Part shown: positions 18,077 to 25,309 of the stretch, piece after piece
How the letters are laid out: every line of letters begins with the position of its first letter
How positions within the stretch are numbered: the stretch's first letter is position 1
Assembly (NCBI GenBank): GCA_002364325.1
Contig: DEXV01000003.1
Span: forward strand, 185,397 to 249,396
Direction of reading: 5' to 3'
From: Gillisia sp. UBA3175
GTDB taxonomy: Bacteria; Bacteroidota; Bacteroidia; Flavobacteriales; Flavobacteriaceae
Length of the DNA stretch: 64,000 nucleotides
Program-made: the position numbers and the translations under genes
The notes under the pieces: generated by a model
Seen by the model: the letters and a program-made list of their open reading frames with translations, nothing else
Told to the model about the DNA's origin: nothing
Database searches by the model: none

Positions 18077-19231
18077 ATGATCTCTTCTCCAGAACCAATT
18101 AGTGTATTGCCCAATGCCATTGAAGAAGTACACGCCTTTTGGATTGCAGGAGGTAGTTGCGATGGGTGTTCTATTGCAGCCGTTGGAGCTTCAAGCCCAT
18201 CTGTTGAAGAACTAATTAACGGTACACTTCCCGGAATAGCAAAAGTGGTACTACATCACCCTGTGCTGGCAGTTAATGCCGGGGAAGAATTTATTAAACC
18301 ATTTAGACTTGCAGCTAAAGGTGAATTAGGTCATCCCTTTGTGGTACTATGTGAAGGTTCTATTATGGATGAAAGTTTAGCCGCCAAAACTGGAGGTTAT
18401 TGGTCTGGATTAGGAGCAGATAAAGATGAATTTGGGGATCCACAACCTATACCATCTGTTAGCTGGATTACAAGAATGTCTCAACATGCAGCTGCAGTTA
18501 TTGCAGTGGGTACTTGTGCAACATGGGGTGGAGTTCCGGCTGCTGCCAATAATCCCACAAATGCTGCGAGCGTAATGGATCTTCTTGGTGAAGATTACAG
18601 AAGTTCTTTAGGGTTACCCGTTATAAATATCCCAGGATGTGCACCTCAAGGAGATAATATTACTGAAACTATTGCTTCTGTATTATTATTTCTACACGGA
18701 TTGGTTCCTCTACCAGAATTTGATGAGTTAGGAAGACCAAAGTGGTTATTTTCTGAAACAGTTCATAGAGGTTGTAGCCTTGCCGGATTTTATGAAGAAG
18801 GGACGTTTGCAAAAGAATATGGCGATAAAGAATGTTTAGTGGAAATTGGGTGTTGGGGTCCCGTAGTACAATGTAATATCAATAAGCGTGGCGCAATTAA
18901 TCATTGTGGTGGATGTATGAATGTTGGAGCACCTTGTATAGGTTGCACAATGCCTGGTTTTCCAGATAGCTTTGCTCCTTTTTATAAAATGCCACCAGGA
19001 ACTCAAGTTTCTTCAACTATTTCGAAGACCACTGGTAGCCTAGTACGCAACCTTAGGGAAATGACACTAGCATATCACAATAAAACACATAAATGGATAG
19101 AAGAGGGTCATATTCCTTCGGGGTGGGGGCATATTGAGCAACCAAGTCTATTAGATAAAATCACTCACTATGCCTATCAAAAACTTCAATATAGAGGTAG
19201 TCATAAACCTGGATCTAATAATAAGAAATAA
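18077..19231 (+). CDS. [NiFe]-hydrogenase small subunit (group 1h/1l-like)
   Basis: The electron-transfer subunit of an uptake [NiFe]-hydrogenase, carrying three Fe-S clusters. Proximal-cluster ligands are visible in WIAGGSCDGCSIAAVGAS (Cys28, Cys31), VGTCATWGG and PGCAPQGDN. Distal ligands lie in ETVHRGCSLAGFYEEG and GCWGPVVQC, and medial ligands in HCGGCMNVGAPCIGC. The sequence has no twin-arginine signal and no C-terminal membrane helix, unlike classic membrane-bound group 1 enzymes, so it should face the cytoplasm. The CDGC proximal motif and missing signal resemble the high-affinity 1h lineage; Bacteroidota group 1l is an alternative. I prefer the ATG at 18077; a GTG at 18044 in the same frame would add 11 residues. 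Confidence 0.9.
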   Translation: MISSPEPISVLPNAIEEVHAFWIAGGSCDGCSIAAVGASSPSVEELINGTLPGIAKVVLHHPVLAVNAGEEFIKPFRLAAKGELGHPFVVLCEGSIMDESLAAKTGGYWSGLGADKDEFGDPQPIPSVSWITRMSQHAAAVIAVGTCATWGGVPAAANNPTNAASVMDLLGEDYRSSLGLPVINIPGCAPQGDNITETIASVLLFLHGLVPLPEFDELGRPKWLFSETVHRGCSLAGFYEEGTFAKEYGDKECLVEIGCWGPVVQCNINKRGAINHCGGCMNVGAPCIGCTMPGFPDSFAPFYKMPPGTQVSSTISKTTGSLVRNLREMTLAYHNKTHKWIEEGHIPSGWGHIEQPSLLDKITHYAYQKLQYRGSHKPGSNNKK

Positions 19232-19518
19232 TGGAAGACGTATTATATAAACAATGGTATATAGGTCTAGCAATAGCTGTACTAATTATAATAATAGCTG
19301 CTATTCTTTTGATCATGATCTGGGTAGCTTCAAAAAGGATTCTAAAGCTTGCCAATGCCGCTTTGGGTTTAGTTGTTCAAATCAAAGAGAACACTAAAAG
19401 TATTTGGGAACTACAGGATACTAATAAAGTGGCTGTTTCTATTCTAAATGAAGCTAAAAACATTAGGGATCATGCAAGCTTGGTAGCTGGCTCTTTAGAA
19501 GAAGTCGAAACTAAATAA
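19231..19518 (+). CDS. Hydrogenase-operon membrane microprotein A (single TM, 95 aa)
   Basis: Starts within the stop of the small-subunit gene (TAATG overlap), which implies translational coupling. A single strongly hydrophobic helix (about residues 11-33, AIAVLIIIIAAILLIMIWVA) is followed by a 60-residue amphipathic helical tail (NTKSIWELQDTNKVAVSIL, then AKNIRDHASLVAGSLE). The tail resembles that of the fourth microprotein of the operon, at 20145 (NTENIKALDDTIQVASGML and GNINTHAETIEVTLA), so the two appear paralogous. No known family. Position between the catalytic subunits suggests a structural or membrane-attachment role in the enzyme (inference). Confidence 0.85.
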   Translation: MEDVLYKQWYIGLAIAVLIIIIAAILLIMIWVASKRILKLANAALGLVVQIKENTKSIWELQDTNKVAVSILNEAKNIRDHASLVAGSLEEVETK

Positions 19519-19524
19519 AATGCT

Positions 19525-19839
19525 ATGAGTGCAGGGGAGATTATTTGGATTATTTCATTGGTAATTGCCATAGTAGTAATTTTTGTGGTGGGTTTTTTAT
19601 TAAATCTTACCGATAAAACTGCAAAAAAAATTAATAAGATTGCTTCAAAAATATGGGATGAGGGAAAAATGACTGCTAGCAACACAGTTCATATTCCATT
19701 ATTTCTAACTACAACAAATGCTGTTGTTAAAGATATTCTTAGTACCGCTGTAGAAATAATAAGTGGGGTAGAAGGTATAAAACATCATACCGAGGGCTGC
19801 CCAGGTTGCCCCAACTGTATTTTAGATCATTCAAAATAA
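19525..19839 (+). CDS. Hydrogenase-operon membrane microprotein B with CPGCPNC tail (104 aa)
   Basis: One N-terminal membrane helix (about residues 6-27, WIISLVIAIVVIFVVGFLLN), a helical middle (DKTAKKINKIASKIWDEG) and a C-terminal stretch ending HHTEGCPGCPNCILDHSK. The three Cys in C-x2-C-x2-C spacing plus the nearby His residues form a plausible metal or Fe-S site, unique among the five microproteins. If it carries a redox cofactor it could relay electrons from the small subunit toward the membrane; a structural zinc site is the alternative. No known family. Confidence 0.85.
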   Translation: MSAGEIIWIISLVIAIVVIFVVGFLLNLTDKTAKKINKIASKIWDEGKMTASNTVHIPLFLTTTNAVVKDILSTAVEIISGVEGIKHHTEGCPGCPNCILDHSK

Positions 19840-19846
19840 ATAGATC

Positions 19847-20140
19847 ATGAAAGTTATATTAATGATAGCAACCATCCTTATTGTTTTATTGTTAGTAATT
19901 GTACTTGTAAAATTTCTACGTTCTATAATCTCTTCTTTACAGAGCATTGGAGGAACACCAACGAGTTACCTCGCTAAATTAAGGTTGGGCTTAAGGGCAA
20001 TAGAAACAGAGACAGGCCATCTTCCTGTTCAAGTTATTTTATTTAATGAAAATTTAACAAGTACGGCAAATGGGTTAAAAGTGGTAGACGAACATTTAGT
20101 TGGAACTATTAATGCTGTTTTAGCACAAGATAAAAAATAG
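19847..20140 (+). CDS. Hydrogenase-operon membrane microprotein C (single TM, 97 aa)
   Basis: An N-terminal membrane helix (about residues 3-24, VILMIATILIVLLLVIVLVK) is followed by an amphipathic soluble part with LPVQVILFNENLTSTANGLK and VVDEHLVGTINAVL. The end resembles that of the fifth microprotein at 20450 (INSALIKLQEGLSSVDNHLI and NVAKVL), so these two form a second apparent paralogous pair. No Cys residues. Seven bases after the previous gene. Function unknown; a membrane-stalk component is inferred from position. Confidence 0.83.
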   Translation: MKVILMIATILIVLLLVIVLVKFLRSIISSLQSIGGTPTSYLAKLRLGLRAIETETGHLPVQVILFNENLTSTANGLKVVDEHLVGTINAVLAQDKK

Positions 20141-20144
20141 AATT

Positions 20145-20432
20145 ATGGAATCTGTTGTAAACATATTGTGGTTAATTTTATTAATAATAACCGTTTTAAT
20201 TCTACCTTATTTAATTTATCTATTGCATAGCACATGGAAAGCTTCTAAAAACATCGAAAGATATTTTACCGAAATGAAAATTGCAGGTAGCGGAATAGCA
20301 AATAACACTGAAAATATTAAAGCTTTAGACGATACTATTCAGGTAGCATCCGGAATGCTGGAAGTTGCAGGAAATATAAATACCCATGCAGAAACTATAG
20401 AAGTTACTCTTGCGGGCAGAACCAATAAATAA
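20145..20432 (+). CDS. Hydrogenase-operon membrane microprotein A' (paralogue of A, 95 aa)
   Basis: Same length and plan as the first microprotein: a hydrophobic helix (about residues 7-27, ILWLILLIITVLILPYLIYL) and an amphipathic tail with NTENIKALDDTIQVASGML and NINTHAETIEVTLAGRTNK. The tail matches microprotein A in order and spacing (NT.xI..L.DT..VA..xL...xNI..HA), supporting an ancient duplication within the operon. Four bases separate it from the preceding gene. No enzymatic motif. Confidence 0.83.
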   Translation: MESVVNILWLILLIITVLILPYLIYLLHSTWKASKNIERYFTEMKIAGSGIANNTENIKALDDTIQVASGMLEVAGNINTHAETIEVTLAGRTNK

Positions 20433-20449
20433 TATTTAAAATATAGCAT

Positions 20450-20725
20450 ATGAACGCTTCCATCTTATTTATTGCAACATTGGTGATTGTTGGCCTATTG
20501 GTTACAGTACTTGTAATTTATTTAATTTTAATAATTGTAGCTCTACGTAGAGCGGGTAATCAATTGCAAACACTCGCTGGTGGGCTTCAAAAAATCGTAG
20601 ATGATAGTTCTCCCTTAGCTGGAAAGGTGGGCACTATAAATTCGGCTCTAATAAAGTTGCAAGAAGGTTTGTCCTCAGTAGATAATCATTTAATAAACGT
20701 TGCTAAAGTTTTAAAACTTGTATAA
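20450..20725 (+). CDS. Hydrogenase-operon membrane microprotein C' (paralogue of C, 91 aa)
   Basis: One long N-terminal membrane helix (about residues 5-31), then a helical soluble region: LQTLAGGLQKIVDDSSPLAG, INSALIKLQEGLSSVDNHLI and NVAKVLKLV. The final part aligns by eye with microprotein C (..NL.S...GL..VD.HL......VL). It is the last of the five before the large subunit, with a 40-base gap that could allow separate translation control of the large-subunit gene. Confidence 0.83.
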   Translation: MNASILFIATLVIVGLLVTVLVIYLILIIVALRRAGNQLQTLAGGLQKIVDDSSPLAGKVGTINSALIKLQEGLSSVDNHLINVAKVLKLV

Positions 20726-20765
20726 CTTTAAATAGTAATCAATACATTCTAATAAATCCTAAACT

Positions 20766-22640
20766 ATGTGCTTTAAAAATTTACCAATAGATTTTGATGA
20801 AAATGGAAAAGCATTTCTTAAGGAAGGCTTGTCAAATCCTTATGAGCACAAAGTAGTAGATCTTGGAGTAGAGCAAGATAAACTTAAAGGATTAATGGAG
20901 CGAAACGGTTTTATACGTAGCGTAGATTACGATCCTGTAACTCGAGTTGCAGGTGCATTGGCTTTTCATAGTGTAGTGGACCTAAAAGAAAAAAAAGTAC
21001 TTTCTACGAATTCTATGGCCACATTGTTTAGAGGGTATGAAGTGATTCTAAAAGGTAGGGATCCAAGGGATGCTGCCTATATAAGTAGTAGAGCTTGCGG
21101 GGTTTGTGGAGGGGTACATGCTACCTGTTCTGCATTAGCTATAGAAATGGCAATCGGGATTAAACCACCACCATTGGGAATTGTAATGCGAAATATTTTA
21201 TTGGCATTAGAATATTTATACGATCATCCATTACATCTCTTCTTACTTGCAGGACCAGATTATTCTGAAGAAATAGTTAGAGAGACCAATCCAGAACTAA
21301 TAGATCTTGCTGCGAATACACCAGCCAAGAATAAAGCCGTACATGGATATGAAAATGTGCTGGATATCATGAAGGATCTTAATCCGCTTAAAGGAAAACT
21401 TTATCTAGAAGCCCTTAGTATGACCAGGGTTGCCAGAGAAGCCTATGTGTTTATTGGAGGTAAATATCCGCATCCTCAATCTGTAGTGCCAGGTGGTTTA
21501 TCTGTAAATGTTACCATGAGTACGCTGAATGAGGTATATAGTAGGTTAATTAAATTCTTTGATTACAGTCAGAAAGTAACAGGGATTTGGGACGATGTTT
21601 TTGATTTCTTTTTAGATAGCAATCCAGAATACGCAAAATGTGGAATAAGACCCGCAAATATGATAGATACTGGGGTATGGGACAGACCAGATGCTTACGA
21701 TGCCACTTTTAAAAATTGTAATGAATGGGGGAATGCCCGATGGTCTACTCCAGGAGTTTTAATAAATGGAGAAGTGGTAACCACTAATTTGCGTGAGGTA
21801 AATGGAGGTTTGGAAGAATTTGTTGAGCATTCCTACTATGAAAAATGGGATGGGCATCAATTTAAAACTGATCCTTTAGGCATGCCATTAAGTCCAAATC
21901 ATCCTTGGAATAAAGAGACCATACCTAAGCCAGGAAAACAAAGTTGGAGGGATAGGTATAGTTGGGATACTTGTCCAACTTGGGATAGAATGCCAATGGA
22001 AGCAGGTGCATATTCTAGGATATATCTAACTGCCAAGGCCAAAAAAGCTCCTGAAAGCAAATTTTTAGAAAATACAGGGCATAGTATGAAAATTCATGTT
22101 CCTAAGCATCAGTTGCCTGAGAGAACATTGGAATGGAAAATCCCTGACCATTGGAATACTTTTGAGCGCAATCGTGCAAGAGCTTATTGTATCCCGTATT
22201 CTGCAATGGTGGCAATGGACAATTGGCTGTTAGCCCAAAAATTAATCATGAACGGGGAAACCAAAATGAGCACTCCATTTGAGATTCCGAAAAAAGGAAC
22301 CCATATAGGATTTGGAGCTTGGGGCGCCGGAAGAGGTTTTTTAACGCATCATCTTATAATTAAAGGAGGAGTTATAGATAATTATCAAATTGTCACTCCA
22401 TCTACCTTAAATGCCGCTCCAAGAACTCCATGGGGAGCGCCAGGACCTTATGAAGAAGCAGTATTAAATACTCCGATTCTCGAAAAATATGACAAGCCTG
22501 AAGATTATAAAGGAATAGATATATTAAGGACTATCCGAAGCTTCGATCCGTGTATGCCTTGTACCACCCATATTATGGCCAAAGAAAGTGACCACATTAT
22601 AACTAGAGAGGTAACAACCTGCGCTTGTGGAATTGAATAA
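20766..22640 (+). CDS. [NiFe]-hydrogenase large (catalytic) subunit, group 1h/1l-like
   Basis: Carries the NiFe(CN)2CO site. The L1 motif SRACGVCGGVHATC supplies Cys111 and Cys114; the L2 motif DPCMPCTTH near the end supplies Cys596 and Cys599. After His602 there are 22 more residues (IMAKESDHIITREVTTCACG and two more), a C-terminal tail of the sort removed by a dedicated endopeptidase once nickel is in place. The ISSRACGVCGGVHATC and LYDHPLHLFLLAGPDY segments resemble the actinobacterial-type high-affinity (1h) enzymes; group 1l is the other candidate. At 624 residues the length is normal. The stop overlaps the next gene by 14 bases. Confidence 0.93.
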   Translation: MCFKNLPIDFDENGKAFLKEGLSNPYEHKVVDLGVEQDKLKGLMERNGFIRSVDYDPVTRVAGALAFHSVVDLKEKKVLSTNSMATLFRGYEVILKGRDPRDAAYISSRACGVCGGVHATCSALAIEMAIGIKPPPLGIVMRNILLALEYLYDHPLHLFLLAGPDYSEEIVRETNPELIDLAANTPAKNKAVHGYENVLDIMKDLNPLKGKLYLEALSMTRVAREAYVFIGGKYPHPQSVVPGGLSVNVTMSTLNEVYSRLIKFFDYSQKVTGIWDDVFDFFLDSNPEYAKCGIRPANMIDTGVWDRPDAYDATFKNCNEWGNARWSTPGVLINGEVVTTNLREVNGGLEEFVEHSYYEKWDGHQFKTDPLGMPLSPNHPWNKETIPKPGKQSWRDRYSWDTCPTWDRMPMEAGAYSRIYLTAKAKKAPESKFLENTGHSMKIHVPKHQLPERTLEWKIPDHWNTFERNRARAYCIPYSAMVAMDNWLLAQKLIMNGETKMSTPFEIPKKGTHIGFGAWGAGRGFLTHHLIIKGGVIDNYQIVTPSTLNAAPRTPWGAPGPYEEAVLNTPILEKYDKPEDYKGIDILRTIRSFDPCMPCTTHIMAKESDHIITREVTTCACGIE

Positions 22641-23175
22641 AAGAGTTTTAATAGGCACTGTTGGCTATCAATTGCTAGGAAATCATTCTGTTGGTCCAAA
22701 TCTATTACCAAAACTACAAGCTATTAAATGGCCTGATGACGTTGTTGTAGACGAAATGAATTGGGGACCTATTGCGATTATCCAATATCTGGAAAGTTTA
22801 GAAGTACCCTTCGATAGAGTTGTGTTTTTAGTCGCAATAGAAAGAGCTCATCGAAAAATTGGCGAGATTAGTTTATACAAGTGGATGGGTGGATTGCCAG
22901 ACGATAAACAAATTCAGGCTTGTGTTGGAGATGCCGCAACTGGAGTGATATCTGTAGAAAATCTATTAGTTATTGGCGAACACTTTAAAGTTTGGCCAAA
23001 AGAAGTATATTTAATAGATGTAGAGCCAGGGATGGAAATTGCTGGCGAACAGTTTACTAAAAAAGTAGTTGCCCAAGTACCAAAAATTCTAGAATTGACC
23101 AGGCAAATTGCTTTAAATGGAATAGATGAAAGTATGAAAATACTGGAATTAAGAGGAGATACACTTTTTAATTAA
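22627..23175 (+). CDS. Divergent hydrogenase maturation-protease-like protein (182 aa)
   Basis: Begins at a GTG inside the end of the large-subunit gene. The fold pattern follows the HyaD/HupD/HycI family: VLIGTVGYQLLGNHSVGPNL, VVVDEMNWGPIAIIQYLESL, RVVFLVAIERAHRKIGEISL, then LLVIGEHFKVWPKEVYLIDV and a C-terminal helix. The usual GNxLxxD(D/E)GxG loop with its acidic metal ligand is replaced by GNHSVG, so ordinary protease activity is doubtful. A normal family member is encoded at 24752. This one may be a chaperone or scaffold for the large subunit (inference). Confidence 0.75.
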   Translation: MELNKRVLIGTVGYQLLGNHSVGPNLLPKLQAIKWPDDVVVDEMNWGPIAIIQYLESLEVPFDRVVFLVAIERAHRKIGEISLYKWMGGLPDDKQIQACVGDAATGVISVENLLVIGEHFKVWPKEVYLIDVEPGMEIAGEQFTKKVVAQVPKILELTRQIALNGIDESMKILELRGDTLFN

Positions 23176-23181
23176 TTAGTA

Positions 23182-23583
23182 ATGGAAGCAGAAAACATAG
23201 AAGATTCCGCTTTAAGAGCATTATTCTGGAAGGAGGAAATACTTCAAGTAATGTATTGGATGGATGGGGAGGGTCTAGGAAGCAAGATTTCTGTAGGCCA
23301 GATCTTGAGTTTTATTAATACAAATTCAGAAAATTTGCTTTTTCATATCAATAAATTATTAAGTCAGGGTCTAATTGATGCGGATCAAAATTCGATGACT
23401 TTAGACAGTTTAGTAAGTCTATCGAAAATTGGAAAAACAGAAGCAGGAAAACATTTTGCAGAAGCTTTCCAAGGATTGCAAAAAGCCGGGCATGGAGAAT
23501 GTGGCCCAGATTGTGATTTTTGCTATGGTTCAGATGGAGTAAAATTAGATGATTGTGTACATAATTGTGCTAGCCAAAATTAA
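23182..23583 (+). CDS. Helical/winged-helix-like protein with Cys-rich tail (133 aa)
   Basis: The N-terminal about 95 residues look like a small winged helix (KEEILQVMYWMDGEGLGSKI, VGQILSFINTNSENLLFHIN, LLSQGLIDADQ). The C-terminus is rich in Cys and His: HGECGPDCDFCYGSD followed by DDCVHNCASQ, five Cys that could bind a metal. Similar Cys-rich small proteins occur near group 1h hydrogenases as far as I recall, but the function is unknown. It may sense or chaperone a metal/Fe-S centre, or be a redox-responsive regulator. Six bases after the previous gene. Confidence 0.7.
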   Translation: MEAENIEDSALRALFWKEEILQVMYWMDGEGLGSKISVGQILSFINTNSENLLFHINKLLSQGLIDADQNSMTLDSLVSLSKIGKTEAGKHFAEAFQGLQKAGHGECGPDCDFCYGSDGVKLDDCVHNCASQN

Positions 23584-23586
23584 AAA

Positions 23587-23877
23587 ATGAAACCAGTATA
23601 TTATAATAATGTAGAATATCAGGAGATCTTGAAGAAGGTTAAAGAATTGATAAAAAAAGTTGAAGATTTAGAATCTGTGGAGTTTAAAGAACTTTCTACA
23701 GAACTGATTCAATATTTCGAAATCATGCATAGGGAGCCTTTATCCCGATTAATTAAAGTGGTGGAAAGCAGCCATCCAGAATTGATAGACACCTTTCAGC
23801 AGGATTTTACAATTAAAACTTTAATAGATCTCTATGATTTTAATAACTCAGAAATTAAAAGAGAAACTACCAGTTAA
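23587..23877 (+). CDS. Small helical protein resembling the N-terminal part of hydrogenase-linked NifU proteins (96 aa)
   Basis: An all-helical 96-residue protein: EILKKVKELIKKVEDLESVE, ELIQYFEIMHREPLSRLIKV, PELIDTFQQDFTIKTLIDLY. The order of helices ending in an L.xLYDF/LHDLHP-like segment resembles the N-terminal domain that precedes the NifU domain in proteins of actinobacterial 1h hydrogenase clusters (from memory, not searched). Here no NifU domain or CxxC motif follows, so it would be a free-standing version. Three bases after the Cys-rich protein gene. Confidence 0.65.
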   Translation: MKPVYYNNVEYQEILKKVKELIKKVEDLESVEFKELSTELIQYFEIMHREPLSRLIKVVESSHPELIDTFQQDFTIKTLIDLYDFNNSEIKRETTS

Positions 23878-23902
23878 ATAAAATAATAACTAACGATATT
23901 AT

Positions 23903-24745
23903 ATGAGAAGATCATCAATTGGAATAAGTTTAATTTTATTGGTAATGCTTGCGGTTAGTAGTTGTAAAAACTCTGAAAAAGATGAAAATATAGAAGTACA
24001 AGAAGCCCCGGAGATTTCCCAATTAGATAATCTTCCTAAAAATGAAGCAGGTGATATAGTTAGAAAAAGTATTGAGAGTGCAGGAGGTTGGGAATATTGG
24101 AACAATAAAAAAACACTCACTTACACTAAGGTAATTCAGTTTGTGGATGAAAAAGGAGAAGCAGAACGAGAAATAAAACAACTACACCAATATAAGTTAA
24201 AGCCAGAATTAAAGATGAAGATTAGTTGGGAAGAAGAGGGTGATAATTATGAAATTATCAATAATAGCCAACAAGCAATAAAATATAAGAATGGAGTCGC
24301 ACTCGAAGACGAAGAAAGTATAAATTCGGCCTGGAACTCTTCCTTTGGTTCACAATATGTAATGTGTATGCCTTTTAAATTAACCGATCCAGGAACCGTT
24401 TTAAAATATGAAGGTGTAGATACTTTAAAAAATGGAAAGCTAGTACATGCTGTAAAAACTACCTATAAAAAAGGAGCTGGCAGTTCTGCTGGCAAGCATA
24501 TATGGACCTATTATTTCGACAAAAATAGCAATGAGCTATTGGCTAATTTTTTGGATTATGGGGATGGTTATAGCTATATACAAAATGAAAAAATCGAGAA
24601 AAATGATGGCATAAAATTGAATACAGAAAGAAAAAGTTTTAAGGCCAATTCCATTGATGAGATCACTCAGCTTACTACCAATTATAGGAATGAAGATATT
24701 CAGTTCGATTTAAAAATGGACGATGCTATGTTTGAAATTAAATAA
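23903..24745 (+). CDS. LolA/LppX-like lipoprotein of the hydrogenase operon (280 aa)
   Basis: The signal peptide MRRSSIGISLILLVMLAVSSC gives a lipobox Cys near residue 21, so the protein is lipid-anchored in the envelope. The mature part has an AGGWEYWNNKKTLTYTKVIQ segment, many beta-strand-like stretches and the motif CMPFKLTDPGT, resembling the DUF6503/LolA-type fold that holds hydrophobic ligands. The same AGG.E.WNN and MPFKLTDPG elements recur in the membrane protein encoded at 25310. A lipid- or quinone-handling role beside a membrane-linked hydrogenase is a hypothesis only. Confidence 0.75.
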   Translation: MRRSSIGISLILLVMLAVSSCKNSEKDENIEVQEAPEISQLDNLPKNEAGDIVRKSIESAGGWEYWNNKKTLTYTKVIQFVDEKGEAEREIKQLHQYKLKPELKMKISWEEEGDNYEIINNSQQAIKYKNGVALEDEESINSAWNSSFGSQYVMCMPFKLTDPGTVLKYEGVDTLKNGKLVHAVKTTYKKGAGSSAGKHIWTYYFDKNSNELLANFLDYGDGYSYIQNEKIEKNDGIKLNTERKSFKANSIDEITQLTTNYRNEDIQFDLKMDDAMFEIK

Positions 24746-24751
24746 TCAATC

Positions 24752-25243
24752 ATGCAGGAACCTTCTGTTCTTATTGCAGGTGTTGGAAATGAACTGAAGC
24801 AAGACGATGCATTTGGTGTAGAATTCGCCAAAGTATTTGGAAAACTTGAATTTTTGCCAAAGCGAATAAAAGTATTGGAAGTTGGAATTGGGGGAATACA
24901 TCTGGTACAAGAATTACATTATAAATATGATATTTTGGTTCTTGTAGATGCCGTAGATTGGGAAGGTGTACCCGGGGAACTATTTTTTAAGGAGGTTGAA
25001 TCTATTACCGATATAGAGAAACTTCCAGTTTTTGAAAAACGAACATTTTTGGCAGATATGCATTATACCAGTCCCATGAGAGCTTTAATGCTGGCAAAAG
25101 CTTTAGGGGTGTTGCCTAAACAGGTCTTTATATTTGGATGTAAAGCAAAGGAACATGACGATTTTGCGATTGGAATGAGCAATGTTATGCAGGAAGCAAT
25201 CCCAAAAGCTGTTATTAGGCTTAAGGAATGGCTTAAAATATAA
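24752..25243 (+). CDS. [NiFe]-hydrogenase maturation protease (HyaD/HupD family)
   Basis: A 163-residue endopeptidase that should cut the C-terminal tail of the large subunit after Ni insertion. It has the nickel-binding motifs: GVGNELKQDDAFGVEFAK near the start (acidic residues after GNxL), LVLVDAVDWEG (second acidic ligand), and MHYTSPMRALMLAKALG (His ligand). All three are intact, unlike in the paralogue encoded at 22627. It sits between the two LolA-like genes, six bases after the first. Confidence 0.88.
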   Translation: MQEPSVLIAGVGNELKQDDAFGVEFAKVFGKLEFLPKRIKVLEVGIGGIHLVQELHYKYDILVLVDAVDWEGVPGELFFKEVESITDIEKLPVFEKRTFLADMHYTSPMRALMLAKALGVLPKQVFIFGCKAKEHDDFAIGMSNVMQEAIPKAVIRLKEWLKI

Positions 25244-25309
25244 AATGATACGAGTGTAAGTATTTGATAATCATATTAAAAATATTATTTTTATATAAAT
25301 TGGTTTGTC

